Origin: Terriglobia bacterium
GTDB taxonomy: Bacteria > Acidobacteriota > Terriglobia > Versatilivoradales > Versatilivoraceae
Reading direction: 5' to 3'
DNA: 64,000 bases
Assembly (NCBI GenBank): GCA_951813285.1
Contig: OX638355.1
Location: 2,623,136-2,687,135, forward strand
Made by a program: the position numbers and the translations under genes. Positions 42,300 to 51,459 of the stretch are shown here, one piece after another (position 1 is the stretch's first letter; every line of letters begins with the position of its first letter). The notes under the pieces were generated by a model. It worked only from the letters and a program-made list of their open reading frames with translations, searched no databases and was not told where the DNA came from.

Positions 42300-43775
42300 C
42301 TACGCCAGAATCTTGTGCGCCACCACGCCGGCCACGTCGGTCAAGCGGAAGTTCCGGCCCCCGTAGGTGTAGGTCAGTTTTTCGTGTTCGATCCCCAGCA
42401 GGTGGAGCACGGTGGCGTGAAAGTCGTGAATGTGCATGCGGTCCTCGACCGCGTGGTAGCCGAACTCGTCGGTTGCCCCGTAGGCAAAGCCGCCCTTGAC
42501 TCCGCCGCCGGCCATCCAGAGGGAGTAGCCGTAGGGGTTGTGGTCCCGGCCGTCGCCGTTCTGGGATACGGGGGTGCGGCCGAACTCGCCGGCCCAGATG
42601 ACCAGCGTATCCTCCAGCAGTCCCCGTGCCTTCAGGTCCTTCAGCAAGCCGGCTATGGGGCGGTCGACCTGCCGGGCGTTGTCGGTATGCTTGGCGTAGA
42701 GCTCACCGTGCTGGTCCCAGCCGACCCCACCCGGCATGTAGGTGTGAGTGCACTGAATGTAGCGGACTCCCCGTTCGGCCATGCGCCTGGCCAGCAGGCA
42801 TTGCCAGCCGAAGTCGGCGGTCAGCGGGTCGTCCAGGCCGTAGAGCTTCCGGGTGGATTCCGACTCCTTTTCCACTTCAAATACTTCCGGGGCCGCCGCC
42901 TGCATCCGAAAGGCCAGCTCGAAGGCCTGGATGCGCGCTTCCAGCTCGGGGTCGTGCTGCCGAAGTACTCGGTGCCGCCGATTGATGTTCTGCAGCATGT
43001 CGAGTTCGTAGCGGGCCAGCTCGGGTGAATAGCGCTGGTTCAGGAGGTAACGGATGGGTTCCTTCCGGACATCCTTGACATAGAGACCTCCATGTCCGAC
43101 AGCCGTGCCCTGGTAGGCCCCCGGCAAGAAGGCCGAGCCCCAGTTCTTGGCGCCGCCGTGGGAGAGGGCCGGCTTGATCATGATGAATCCGGGCAGATTC
43201 CGGTTCTCCGTTCCCAGTCCATAGACAACCCAGGAGCCCATGCTGGGCCGCACGAAGGTGCTGGTGCCGGTGAAGGTCTGGAGCATGGCCGCGCCATGGT
43301 CCACGCCCTCTCCGACCATCGAACGAATCACACAGAGGTCGTCGGCGCAGGCGCGGACGTGGGGAAAGAGATCGCTGACGGGAAGCCCGCTTTGACCGCC
43401 GGGCCGAAACTTCCAGGGTGACTGCATCAGCGGTCCCGCCGGATTCTCGTCGTCAAAGGCCAATGGCCGCTCGATGGGAAGCGGTTTGCCGTGGTCTTGG
43501 GTCAGGCGTTCCTTGGGGTCCAGAATGTCGATCCCCGAAGGCCCTCCGTGCATGAAGAGGAAGATGACCCGCTTGGCTCTGGGCTTGAAATGGGGTGGCT
43601 TCGCGGCCAGCGGGTTTCCCGAGGGCGAGGCCAGCAGGCCCGACTCCTCGGCAAGCAATCCGGCCAGACCCAGATATCCGAATCCGCCGGCCGAAGCCCG
43701 CAACATGGCGCGCCTGGACACCGGCACTTGGAGTTTTCGATAGAGGGAATGGAGATCATTCATGCTCGGATCCAT
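42300..43775 (-). CDS. Tat-exported DUF1501 protein (second copy)
   Basis: A 491-residue paralogue of the protein at 39088. The Tat signal VSRRAMLRASAGGFGYLGLAG matches that of the first copy closely. Conserved blocks are RAKRVIFLFMHGGPSGIDILDPKE, SMVGEGVDHGAAMLQTFTGT, RPSMGSWVVYGLGTENRNLPGF, LARRMAERGVRYIQCTHTY and VIWAGEFGRTPVSQNGDGRDHNPYGYSLWMAGGG. It is 39 bases after its DUF1553 partner on the minus strand, giving a complete second pair. The start is ATG 43775 or, with GGATCC upstream, ATG 43763. Confidence 0.9.
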   Translation of the reverse strand: MDPSMNDLHSLYRKLQVPVSRRAMLRASAGGFGYLGLAGLLAEESGLLASPSGNPLAAKPPHFKPRAKRVIFLFMHGGPSGIDILDPKERLTQDHGKPLPIERPLAFDDENPAGPLMQSPWKFRPGGQSGLPVSDLFPHVRACADDLCVIRSMVGEGVDHGAAMLQTFTGTSTFVRPSMGSWVVYGLGTENRNLPGFIMIKPALSHGGAKNWGSAFLPGAYQGTAVGHGGLYVKDVRKEPIRYLLNQRYSPELARYELDMLQNINRRHRVLRQHDPELEARIQAFELAFRMQAAAPEVFEVEKESESTRKLYGLDDPLTADFGWQCLLARRMAERGVRYIQCTHTYMPGGVGWDQHGELYAKHTDNARQVDRPIAGLLKDLKARGLLEDTLVIWAGEFGRTPVSQNGDGRDHNPYGYSLWMAGGGVKGGFAYGATDEFGYHAVEDRMHIHDFHATVLHLLGIEHEKLTYTYGGRNFRLTDVAGVVAHKILA

Positions 43776-43814
43776 TAGCTAACCGCTGCAGCCCCGGAGA
43801 ATACCGCCAGGCGC

Positions 43815-46655
43815 TCAATCCACGTAAATGAATGCATTGGAGGACAACAGGGCCTTGCAGTAGCTCTGCCAACCCCGGAGTCGGCTCTCGTCGCCCGGCG
43901 ACCGCTCCTGAAATCCCCGGATGTAGTCCAGAGCCCGGTCCAGCTCCTCGCTTTGGGGATGTCGACTCAGGGTCCTGAGATGGGCAAGATTCAGCCGCTC
44001 CCGGTCACTGGAGTTCGGATCCTTCAGCAGAAGCTCGGCCAGCCCGCGGGAGCGTGTCTCCACGAATTGGCTGTTGAGCATGAACAGGGCCTGGGGCGCC
44101 ACGTTGGTCTGGAGGCGCTCTCCCGAGGAAGTGGTGGCGTCGCCGAAGTCGAACAGGTTGAGCAGCGGTGGGAGATTGGCGCGTCGCAAGGGCAGATAGA
44201 TGGTGCGGAGGCGCTGTGTTTCCGGGTCTACGCTCAGTCGCTCACTGCTGTTCTCGGGCTGGTATCCGGTCCCGCTCTGCAAGGTGCCCCCCATCTTCAG
44301 CTCGAGCGAGTCGTCCAGGGTCAGCATGCCGTCGCGGATTTCTTCCACCTTCAGCCGCCGTCTGGGGAAATGGGACAACCAGAGGTTCCTGGGATCGGTT
44401 CGAGCCGTCAGCTCCGAGCGCGAGCTCGCCATCCGGTAAGCGCTGGACCGCATGATCAAACGGTGGAGGTATTTCACGGACCAGCCGTTCTTCCTGAACT
44501 CTCGGGCCAGAAAGTCCAGCAGTCGGGGATGGGTCGGCGCCTCCCCTTTGGCTCCAAAGTTGTCCGGCGTCCGCACCAGGCCCTGGCCGAAGTGCGAGTG
44601 CCAGACCCGGTTGACCATCACACGAGCCGTGAGCGGATGCTCCGGCTGGATGATCCAGCGGGCCAGTTGCAGGCGGCCGCTACCCTGGCTGGCTTCCATG
44701 GGACGGCACCTGGGGTCGAACACCTTGGGAGACACCTTGGGAGCGTCCTCGCCCGGATTGGCGGGATCGCCTCGAACGAAAACCTTTTGCTCGACCACCT
44801 CTCCGTCCTCCACGGCGTTGGCCATGTCGGGTTCCGGAGGAGATTCCTTATCCAACTGCTCGATCTCTTTCTGGAGCCGTACGATGGTTTCCCTGTGTTC
44901 TTCGGAGAAGAGCCGGGTGTCGCTGGGCTTGAGGATAAATGGCGTCTGGTAGCTGTCGTCCCTCGGGTTGCCCTGCAGATAGACTTCGTGGAAGAAGCGG
45001 TCACTGCCGGGGATGAACTTGGGTCGGTCTTCCTTGGCTTCCTCCGGCCCGGCCTTCTCGACCCGCTGCCGCCAGGCCTCCAGTTCCCGGTTCCACTCGT
45101 GCAGCCGCTGTCGGAATTTCTCCTGATAGTCCTTGGCGACCGAGGCGCGCCGGTCCTCCCCGGACCGGCGCCAGGCCAGCAGGTGGGGGCGGAATCCCTG
45201 GCCGGGCTTGAGATAGCCGGCCCAGCGTTCCAGGATCGATTCTTTCAGGTCCAGCTTGCGGGACAGCTCTCCCGGATCGGCCCCCTGAGCGTAGACCCGA
45301 TGGGCCGCCAGCATGTAGTCGGCCAGACGCCGGCTTTCGGCCTCCGCGAACCTTTCCTTTTCCTTCTCCACCAGCTTCCCCTGGGTCTGCTTGCGGTCGT
45401 CGGTTTTCTTCTTGTGATCGAGATAGATCTGGTGCTCGTCGGGGAGGACCAGGGGCTTCATGAACATTTCGGAGACATGGGCGGTCGGGTCCACGAAGCT
45501 GCGGGTGCTGGCAAAGACGGAGATCAGGGAGTAGTAGTCCCGGGTCAGGATGGGGTCGAACTTGTGGTCGTGGCAGCGGGCGCAGGTGATGCTCAATCCC
45601 AGAATGCTCTTGGAGACTACGTCAAGCTGCTCGTCGTAGACGTCGTAGACCATCCGGATCTTGTCCTGCTGGGCGACGGCCTTGGGCCCCAGGGCCAGAA
45701 ACCCGGTGGCGATGATCCTGCGCCGGTCGGTCTCCGGGCGGCCTGTCCTTGGAAGCAGGTCTCCGGCGATCTGTTCCAGGATGAATTCGTCGTAGGGAAG
45801 GTCCCGGTTGAAGACATCGATCACGTAATCCCGGTAACGCCAGGCATGGGGGTACTTGTGGTCCTCGTCGTTGCCGGTGGAGTCTGCGTAGCGGGCCACG
45901 TCCAGCCAGTGCCTGCCCCAGTGCTCTCCGTATCGCGGTGAATCAAGCAGCCGCCCGATGACTCTGTCGAAGGCGTCGGGGGAGTTGTCGTTCAGGAAAC
46001 GCTCGATGGCCTCGACTGAAGGCGGCAGGCCGGTCAAGTCGAAAGTGGCTCGCCTCAGCAGGGCCAGCTTGTCCGCCGGAGGCGCCGGTTTCAGACCTTG
46101 CTCTTCCAGCTTGGCCAGGATGAAACGGTCGATGGGCGTCCTTGCCCAGTCCTGGCGGCCCACCGGCGGTGGTTCGGGATCGGCCACCGGCTCCAAGGAC
46201 CAGAGGCCTGTTGATCCCTCGCGGGCCGTTCCCGCTTCCTCGCCCATCCCGGCTGAAGGCTCGGGCCAGGGCGCTCCCAGCCCGATCCAGGTTTCCATGT
46301 CGCCGATTTCGGCTGGATCCAGCTTGCCGGCCGGGGGCATCTTGACCGGGTCCTGGTAGCGAACGGCTTTGAGGAGGCGGCTTTGAGAGGGAGATTCGGC
46401 CGAGATCAGAGGGCTGCCGGCCACCCCCTGGCGGAACCCTTCGGCGGTCGAGAGATCCAGCCCGGCGGTTGCCAACTCGGAGTTGTGGCAGGCCGTGCAG
46501 TGCCGGATAAACAGCGGCCGGATCTTTCTTTCGAACAACTCTTCAGCTTCTGACTCCTGGCTCCAGGCCGGGCCTGAGAGACCGCAGAGGGCCAGCACCG
46601 GAAGGAGTAGAAGCGCTGCCATATTGGAAGGGTGAAACTGGCTCGATCGATACAT
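43815..46655 (-). CDS. DUF1549/DUF1553 cytochrome-c-type protein (second copy)
   Basis: A 946-residue exported protein. Signal peptide (MAALLLLPVLALCGLSGPAWS), PSCyt1 with haem motif CTACH near residue 54, PSCyt2/DUF1549 with EHWGRHWLDVARYADSTGNDEDHKYPHAWRYRDY and CARCHDHKFDP near 355, a long charged helical linker (about 420-620, KLVEKEKERFAEAESRRLADYM), then PSD1/DUF1553 (LTARVMVNRVWHSHFGQGLV, RSSAYRMAS, LFDFGDATTSSGERLQTNVAPQALFMLNS). Unlike the copy at 35660 it lacks LamG-like and F5/8C-like inserts. It heads the minus-strand operon with DUF1501 and the TIM-barrel-like protein, and is divergent from the glycosidase-like gene at 46798 across 142 bases. Confidence 0.9.
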   Translation of the reverse strand: MYRSSQFHPSNMAALLLLPVLALCGLSGPAWSQESEAEELFERKIRPLFIRHCTACHNSELATAGLDLSTAEGFRQGVAGSPLISAESPSQSRLLKAVRYQDPVKMPPAGKLDPAEIGDMETWIGLGAPWPEPSAGMGEEAGTAREGSTGLWSLEPVADPEPPPVGRQDWARTPIDRFILAKLEEQGLKPAPPADKLALLRRATFDLTGLPPSVEAIERFLNDNSPDAFDRVIGRLLDSPRYGEHWGRHWLDVARYADSTGNDEDHKYPHAWRYRDYVIDVFNRDLPYDEFILEQIAGDLLPRTGRPETDRRRIIATGFLALGPKAVAQQDKIRMVYDVYDEQLDVVSKSILGLSITCARCHDHKFDPILTRDYYSLISVFASTRSFVDPTAHVSEMFMKPLVLPDEHQIYLDHKKKTDDRKQTQGKLVEKEKERFAEAESRRLADYMLAAHRVYAQGADPGELSRKLDLKESILERWAGYLKPGQGFRPHLLAWRRSGEDRRASVAKDYQEKFRQRLHEWNRELEAWRQRVEKAGPEEAKEDRPKFIPGSDRFFHEVYLQGNPRDDSYQTPFILKPSDTRLFSEEHRETIVRLQKEIEQLDKESPPEPDMANAVEDGEVVEQKVFVRGDPANPGEDAPKVSPKVFDPRCRPMEASQGSGRLQLARWIIQPEHPLTARVMVNRVWHSHFGQGLVRTPDNFGAKGEAPTHPRLLDFLAREFRKNGWSVKYLHRLIMRSSAYRMASSRSELTARTDPRNLWLSHFPRRRLKVEEIRDGMLTLDDSLELKMGGTLQSGTGYQPENSSERLSVDPETQRLRTIYLPLRRANLPPLLNLFDFGDATTSSGERLQTNVAPQALFMLNSQFVETRSRGLAELLLKDPNSSDRERLNLAHLRTLSRHPQSEELDRALDYIRGFQERSPGDESRLRGWQSYCKALLSSNAFIYVD

Positions 46656-46797
46656 GCGGACTGTCGGCTTCGGGGCCGGGGTTTTTTCCGATATCCCCGC
46701 AGTATACCGCGATGCGGGTCATGAAAAAAGAGGTCAGGGCATTCCGGCGATTATTGTATGCTCCAGGTGATTCGCACTCGAAGCCGGGAGGCGCCTC

Positions 46798-48276
46798 ATG
46801 ACCTACAAGCCGTTCCAGTTGGGAAGCCGCAAGCACGTCTTTGTGGATTGGAACCTGATCGAGCCGGGCTACGGTCTGTCGTTCGGCGGCCAACGGCCCG
46901 ATAGCTGGGAAATGCCCCATGGGGTCCGCCTGAGAGTCCATCCGCCTCGCCTGGACCGCATTCCGCTGGTGACGGCCGACAAGCCCTGGGAGGCCGGAAA
47001 CGCCCGTACCGGCCTGGGGGTATACAGCACTCTGCTGGAGGACGAGGGGCGCTGGAGGCTTTACTACGACAGCGGGGATCTGAGCGGCGAACTGGAGGTG
47101 GACGAGGACGTGGGAACCCAGAGGGTGATGGCCTATGCCGAGTCCAGCGACGGGACCCATTGGGTCAAGCCGGAACTGGGGACGGTGACCTACCGGGGAT
47201 CGCGCCGCAACAACCTGGTCTTCGGGCTGGACGCCTCACCGGGTCGGGACGCCCACGGGGCCACCGTCTTCAAGGACCCCTCGGCGCCTCCGCCGGAGCG
47301 CTACAAGATGGTCCATCTGGGTTCGCACCAAGGCCGTTTCTGTGTCTTCGGAGCCCTGTCCTCCGACGGGCTGCGCTGGAGAATGATCCAGGAGCCGTTG
47401 ATCGCGAACTACCTCAGCGATACCCAGAGCGTGGTCGACTTCGATCCTGAAAGGGGAGTCTACGTCGGTTACTTCCGAGGCTGGACAGCCCACGAGCATG
47501 GAACCTCCCACGCCCGCCGCATCATCAGCTACGCGGAGACGGACCGTTTCGAGCACTGGCCGACTCCCCGGCCACTGGTGGAGATCGACATGCACGACGG
47601 CCCCGACACCGACATCTACACCAATTCCTATACCCGCTGGCCCGGAGCCGACGCCCACCTGATGTTTCCGGCTTTCTACCGCCACACGGGCGACTTCGCC
47701 GAGGTGCACCTGATGATCAGCCGAGACGGCCTGAACTGGCAAAGACCCCTGCGGCGACCGATCATTCCGGCGGGCGAGCCGGGTTCCGAAGCCGAGGGAG
47801 GCGCCTATGCGGGCTGCGGCCTGGTCAGCCTGACGCCCGGGGAGTGGTCGCTGCCTTACTCTCCCCGGCGCGGCTCCCACAACACTCTCTTCTTCGACAA
47901 CTCCTGTCCCGAGACCGGCGTATTGACCGCAAGCTGGCGGCAGGACGGGTTTGTCTCCCTGGAGGCGGAGTCCCTGGGCGGGTGCTCCACCCTGATCCTG
48001 GCTCTCAGCGGGTCGCGCCTGGTGCTCAACGCCTGGACCCGATTCGGCGGTGAGATTCGGGTGGAATTGGCCGACGCGACCGACGACAACCGCAGGACTC
48101 ATGCTCCCGCCCTTCCCGGCCGCGCTTTCGAAGACTGCGATCCCATCTCCGGCGATCACCTCGACCACACCGTCACCTGGAGGGGGGAGTCGGACCTCTC
48201 CGCCTGGAGTGGCCGCCCGGTGCGGTTGCGCTTTCGGATGCGCCGGGCCAGGCTCTATTCGCTTCGGTCTGTCTGA
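46798..48276 (+). CDS. Five-bladed-propeller glycosidase-like protein, paralogue of the 26818 gene
   Basis: A 492-residue protein with the same plan as 26818-28251: N-terminal [15 protein letters not shown], strand motifs [41 protein letters not shown] and [13 protein letters not shown], and a C-terminal sandwich ending [17 protein letters not shown]. Sequence identity to the paralogue is low to moderate outside these blocks, so specificity probably differs. No signal peptide. The ATG at 46798 has a good ribosome-binding site (GGGAGG). It is followed after 8 bases by the quinoprotein dehydrogenase gene, with which it forms an operon. Confidence 0.72.
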   Translation: MTYKPFQLGSRKHVFVDWNLIEPGYGLSFGGQRPDSWEMPHGVRLRVHPPRLDRIPLVTADKPWEAGNARTGLGVYSTLLEDEGRWRLYYDSGDLSGELEVDEDVGTQRVMAYAESSDGTHWVKPELGTVTYRGSRRNNLVFGLDASPGRDAHGATVFKDPSAPPPERYKMVHLGSHQGRFCVFGALSSDGLRWRMIQEPLIANYLSDTQSVVDFDPERGVYVGYFRGWTAHEHGTSHARRIISYAETDRFEHWPTPRPLVEIDMHDGPDTDIYTNSYTRWPGADAHLMFPAFYRHTGDFAEVHLMISRDGLNWQRPLRRPIIPAGEPGSEAEGGAYAGCGLVSLTPGEWSLPYSPRRGSHNTLFFDNSCPETGVLTASWRQDGFVSLEAESLGGCSTLILALSGSRLVLNAWTRFGGEIRVELADATDDNRRTHAPALPGRAFEDCDPISGDHLDHTVTWRGESDLSAWSGRPVRLRFRMRRARLYSLRSV

Positions 48277-48284
48277 CGGGGACC

Positions 48285-50714
48285 ATGGTAAACCGTGCAC
48301 TGCTGGCGTGTTTGTTGGCGGTTGCAGCTTCCGTCGCCTGGGTTCCTTTGGCACGGTCCGGGAAACCCGGCCGCGAGCTGCCCAGCGCGGGCCACGACCG
48401 GTGGAGCGCCTACGGAGGCGGCAACCGGCAGATCCGCTACTCCCGCCTCGCTCAGATCAACCGCCGCAACCTGCACCGATTGCGGGTCGCCTGGACCTAC
48501 GATACCGGGGAGGCCTTTCCGGGCTCGGAGATGCAGTGCAACCCCCTGGTGGTGGGCGAGCGGCTGTATGCCACCAGTCCCCGGGGGCGGGTCTTCGCGC
48601 TTGACGCGGCCACCGGCAGGGAAATCTGGTCCTTCGCGCCGTCCATTCCGGGCGGGACTCCCCGCGACAGGGTTCGCATTCGGGGATTGATGTACTGGAG
48701 CCGGGACGGCCAGGCACGGATCTACGTCTCCTACTGGCACCGGTTCTATGCCCTGGACGCGGCCACCGGCAGGCCCTGCCTGGACTTCGGGAACCGAGGG
48801 GCCATCGACCTGAGGCGCCACCTGGGGCGGCCACACGATTCAATCACCGTTTCTCTGACCACGCCCGGGGTTGTCTACCGGGATCTGCTCATCATCGGCA
48901 GCACGGTGGGTGAGAGCCTGCCGAGCGCCCCCGGGGACATTCGAGCCTACGACGCCCGCAGCGGCAAGCTCCGCTGGAGGTTTCGAACCATTCCCCGTCC
49001 GGGCGAACCGGGCCACCGAACCTGGCCCGCCCAGGCCTGGAAAACCGCCGCCGGGGCCAATAGCTGGGCCGGCATGAGCCTGGACGAGCAGCGCGGCCTG
49101 GTCTACGTTCCCACCGGCTCGGCGGCTTTCGACTTTTTTGGCGGGAACCGTCCGGGTCACAACCTCTTCGCCAATTCGTTGCTCTGCCTGAAGGCCGACA
49201 CCGGCGAGCGGGTCTGGCACTTTCAAGTGGTCAGGCACGACGTGTGGGACCGGGACCTGCCGGCTCCTCCCAGCCTGGTGACGGTGGTGAGGGAGGGCAG
49301 GCCGGTTGACGCTGTTGCCCAGATCACCAAGTCCGGACACGTCTTCATCTTTGGCCGTGAGACCGGCCGGCCGCTGTTCCCACTCAGGGAATTCAAAGTA
49401 CCCATTGCCGGAGTCCCGGGCGAGCGCTTGGCCGCCACCCAGGTCCTTCCTTCGAATCCGCCTCCGTTCGCCCGCCAGCACCTGACGGAAGACCTGTTGA
49501 CCGACCGCACTCCGGAAGCGCGCCGGGAGGTGCTCAAGCGTTTCCGCAAGCTGCGCAACGGACCCCAGTTCACTCCTCCCAGCCTGGAGGGGACCCTTGT
49601 TTTTCCGGGTTTCGACGGAGGGGGACAGTGGGGCGGGGCGGCTTTCGATCCGGAATCGGGACGGTTGTATGTCAACTCCAGCGAGATGGCCTGGGTCCTG
49701 CGGCTGGTGGCGAGGGAAGCGGGCGACGGTCCCTTCACGGCCCGGCAGCTCTACCGGTGGAACTGCAGCGGCTGCCACCGTCGGGACCGCACTGGCGCCC
49801 CCCCGGAGTTTCCCTCGCTGGTGGACCTGGGAAAGCGCCGGTCTCAGGAGATGGTGCGGCGGACCCTGCGCCAGGGCGGGGGGCGGATGCCGGGTTTTGC
49901 CCACCTGGAGGAGGAGGCGTTGGAGGCCATCCTGGGGTTTGTTCTCCACGGCAAGGACGCCTCGGTCCCCGCGGACCGGGCCGGCAGGCCTCTCTACCAC
50001 CTGCCCTACGGTCATGACGGCTACAACCGCTTTCTGGATCCGGAGGGCTACCCGGCGGTAAAACCGCCTTGGGGAACCCTCAACGCCATCGATCTCGACA
50101 AGGGTGAAATCGTCTGGCGGGTTCCCCTGGGTGAAATCCCGGAACTGGCGGCAAGAGGAATGGTGGGGACCGGGTCGGAAAACTACGGCGGCCCCATTGT
50201 GACGGCGGGCGGTCTGGTGTTTATCGGCGCCAGCAACTTCGACCGCAAATTTCGGGCCTTCGACAAGGCCGATGGACGTCTATTGTGGGAATCTCTGCTG
50301 CCGGCCTCGGGAAACGCAACGCCGGCCACCTATGAAGTGGCGGGGCGCCAGTTCGTGGTGATCGCGGCCGGGGGAGGCAAGAGCGGAGCCCTCTCGGGCG
50401 GAAGCTACGTCGCTTTCGCCTTGCCCGAGACCATTGAGGGTGATCCAAAAAGGCAAGAAGAGGCATCCACGAAGGGACACGAAGAACGACGAAGGGCCAC
50501 TAAGAAAGAAAATGAGGGGAAAAGATGTCCTCGAAGGGGAACGACGAACCACGAATGGACACGAATCAACACCGAGCCTTTTGCAAATATCGCAATCGGG
50601 AATGACATTGAGGCGGCAAGGATGGTGTGCTGCAGGCTCCAGCATTCACCACGAAAAGCACAAGAGACAACAGAAACCACAAAAAGCACAAAAGGCACAA
50701 AACGAGTTTCTTGA
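48285..50714 (+). CDS. PQQ-dependent dehydrogenase with inserted cytochrome c domain; C-terminus extended by repeats
   Basis: An 809-residue frame. Signal peptide ([20 protein letters not shown]), then an eight-bladed quinoprotein propeller ([55 protein letters not shown]), interrupted by a cytochrome c domain with haem motif CSGCH at about 494-498, then the closing blades ([38 protein letters not shown]). The natural end is near [12 protein letters not shown] (residue 718). The last 91 residues ([20 protein letters not shown] onward) are translated from an R1 decamer array, an R3 arm and the left end of a MITE, and are not protein-like. The enzyme should oxidise a sugar or alcohol in the periplasm and pass electrons to its haem. 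Start ATG 48285 follows GGGGA. Confidence 0.88.
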   Translation: MVNRALLACLLAVAASVAWVPLARSGKPGRELPSAGHDRWSAYGGGNRQIRYSRLAQINRRNLHRLRVAWTYDTGEAFPGSEMQCNPLVVGERLYATSPRGRVFALDAATGREIWSFAPSIPGGTPRDRVRIRGLMYWSRDGQARIYVSYWHRFYALDAATGRPCLDFGNRGAIDLRRHLGRPHDSITVSLTTPGVVYRDLLIIGSTVGESLPSAPGDIRAYDARSGKLRWRFRTIPRPGEPGHRTWPAQAWKTAAGANSWAGMSLDEQRGLVYVPTGSAAFDFFGGNRPGHNLFANSLLCLKADTGERVWHFQVVRHDVWDRDLPAPPSLVTVVREGRPVDAVAQITKSGHVFIFGRETGRPLFPLREFKVPIAGVPGERLAATQVLPSNPPPFARQHLTEDLLTDRTPEARREVLKRFRKLRNGPQFTPPSLEGTLVFPGFDGGGQWGGAAFDPESGRLYVNSSEMAWVLRLVAREAGDGPFTARQLYRWNCSGCHRRDRTGAPPEFPSLVDLGKRRSQEMVRRTLRQGGGRMPGFAHLEEEALEAILGFVLHGKDASVPADRAGRPLYHLPYGHDGYNRFLDPEGYPAVKPPWGTLNAIDLDKGEIVWRVPLGEIPELAARGMVGTGSENYGGPIVTAGGLVFIGASNFDRKFRAFDKADGRLLWESLLPASGNATPATYEVAGRQFVVIAAGGGKSGALSGGSYVAFALPETIEGDPKRQEEASTKGHEERRRATKKENEGKRCPRRGTTNHEWTRINTEPFANIAIGNDIEAARMVCCRLQHSPRKAQETTETTKSTKGTKRVS
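50441..50515 (+). repeat. Partial R1 repeat inside the quinoprotein frame
   Basis: TGATCC followed by decamers CACGAAGGGA/CACGAAGAAC/GACGAAGGGC/CACTAAG, the central part of R1, read as codons after residue 719 of the dehydrogenase. Confidence 0.75.
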
Positions 50715-50990
50715 TTTCGAGACTTGCCCATCCGATGGTTCTTTTTGTGTTTTTGTGCCTTTTGTGGCTATACCCGGCAAAGGTCCCGCTGCCGAATTTT
50801 GCAAACGCCTCCACCAATCAACGGATTGATGAAATGTTAATTGGGGGTACGATAACTGATAGGGAGGCGGTTATCTACGGCGGTTCCGAAGAAATGCCAA
50901 AGTGAGAACACGGCAGAAGCATTTTGGCGCCACTTGTGGTTGAGGGAGGTCCATTTGCCTTCGTGTCTATTCGTGTTCATTCGTGGTTCG
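50546..50990. repeat. R3 repeat interrupted by a MITE
   Basis: Left arm GAACCACGAATGGACACGAA continues to CACC at 50573, and the right arm 50959-50990 reads TCGTGTCTAT/TCGTGTTCAT/TCGTGGTTCG. Skipping the MITE restores CACCAATCAACGGATTGAT, matching CACCAATAAACGGATCAAT at 1722 onward in the first R3 copy. Confidence 0.72.
50574..50811. mobile_element. MITE-like element, 238 bp, with 4-bp target duplication
   Basis: Left end GAGCCTTTTGCAAATATCGC and right end (reverse complement) GAGGCGTTTGCAAAATTCGG. CACC flanks both sides (50570-50573 and 50812-50815). The left end continues AATCGGGAATGACATT, like the insertion-sequence right end, and the right end continues GCAGCGGGACCTTTGCCGGG, like the left end of the 29609 element. 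Interior arms are 9-bp-phased CACAAAAGG units (R5). Confidence 0.8.
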
Positions 50991-51006
50991 CCTTTAAAGA
51001 AGTCCC

Positions 51007-51030
51007 GCCCTTGCCCTGCCGGGCGGATCA
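51007..51030 (-). repeat. REP-like hairpin (R1 tail), minus strand
   Basis: The reverse complement reads TGATCCGCCCGGCAGGGC, preceded on that strand by ACTCTCGTA as in full R1 copies. Confidence 0.65.
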
Positions 51031-51106
51031 TACGAGAGTAAGATAGGGGAGTTTCTGACAGGCGTGGTTTTGGGGAGGCCGTGGGGTCTCGGAACGCGGT
51101 TCTTAA

Positions 51107-51196
51107 GTCGCCGCCTTCGCGGCTAGGGCAGTGCAGGGGCGAAACGTCCCCGGGCTGACGCCCGGGGCTAAGTGCTGGCGCGGCTACGCCGCTTTA
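51107..51196. repeat. R2-type hairpin array, divergent copy
   Basis: GTCGCCGCCTTCGCGGC, CCCCGGGCTGACGCCCGGGG, the linker CTAAGTGCTG and GCGGCTACGCCGC in series. Confidence 0.65.
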
Positions 51197-51242
51197 TAAG
51201 GAAGGTCTGTAGGAGAGGTTTGCTCCCCAGACCTCGGTCAAC

Positions 51243-51459
51243 CGCGGCTTCGCCGCTCTCTCCGAAGTCAAGACACTGCTCGGGCGCGGGATGCTTATTT
51301 TAATGATTATCTCCCGGGCTTCAGCCCGGGATTCCAGACAGCCGCCAAGGCGGCGACAGCACTTAGCCGTGGGCGTCAGCCCATGGACCACCTGCTCTCT
51401 GAGTTAAGCCGCGTAGGCGGCGGCAGCAATCTTCCCTGGTAGTCGATCGCAGACAAGGA
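51243..51459 (-). repeat. R2 hairpin array, near-identical inverse of 33281-33490
   Basis: On the minus strand it reads GATCGACTACCAGGGAAG, GCCGCCTACGCGGC, CCATGGGCTGACGCCCACGG, GCCGCCTTGGCGGC, CCCGGGCTGAAGCCCGGG, an AT-rich ATAATCATT stretch and GAGAGCGGCGAAGCCGCGG. Its end reaches the stop codon of the small regulator gene at 51460. Confidence 0.8.

Noticed and set aside
51194-51391. Small minus-strand open frame in the R2 repeats (also seen as similar frames near 29459 and 33459)
   Set aside because: These are translations of the hairpin repeats themselves; similar peptides appear at each copy in different frames, with no ribosome-binding site.
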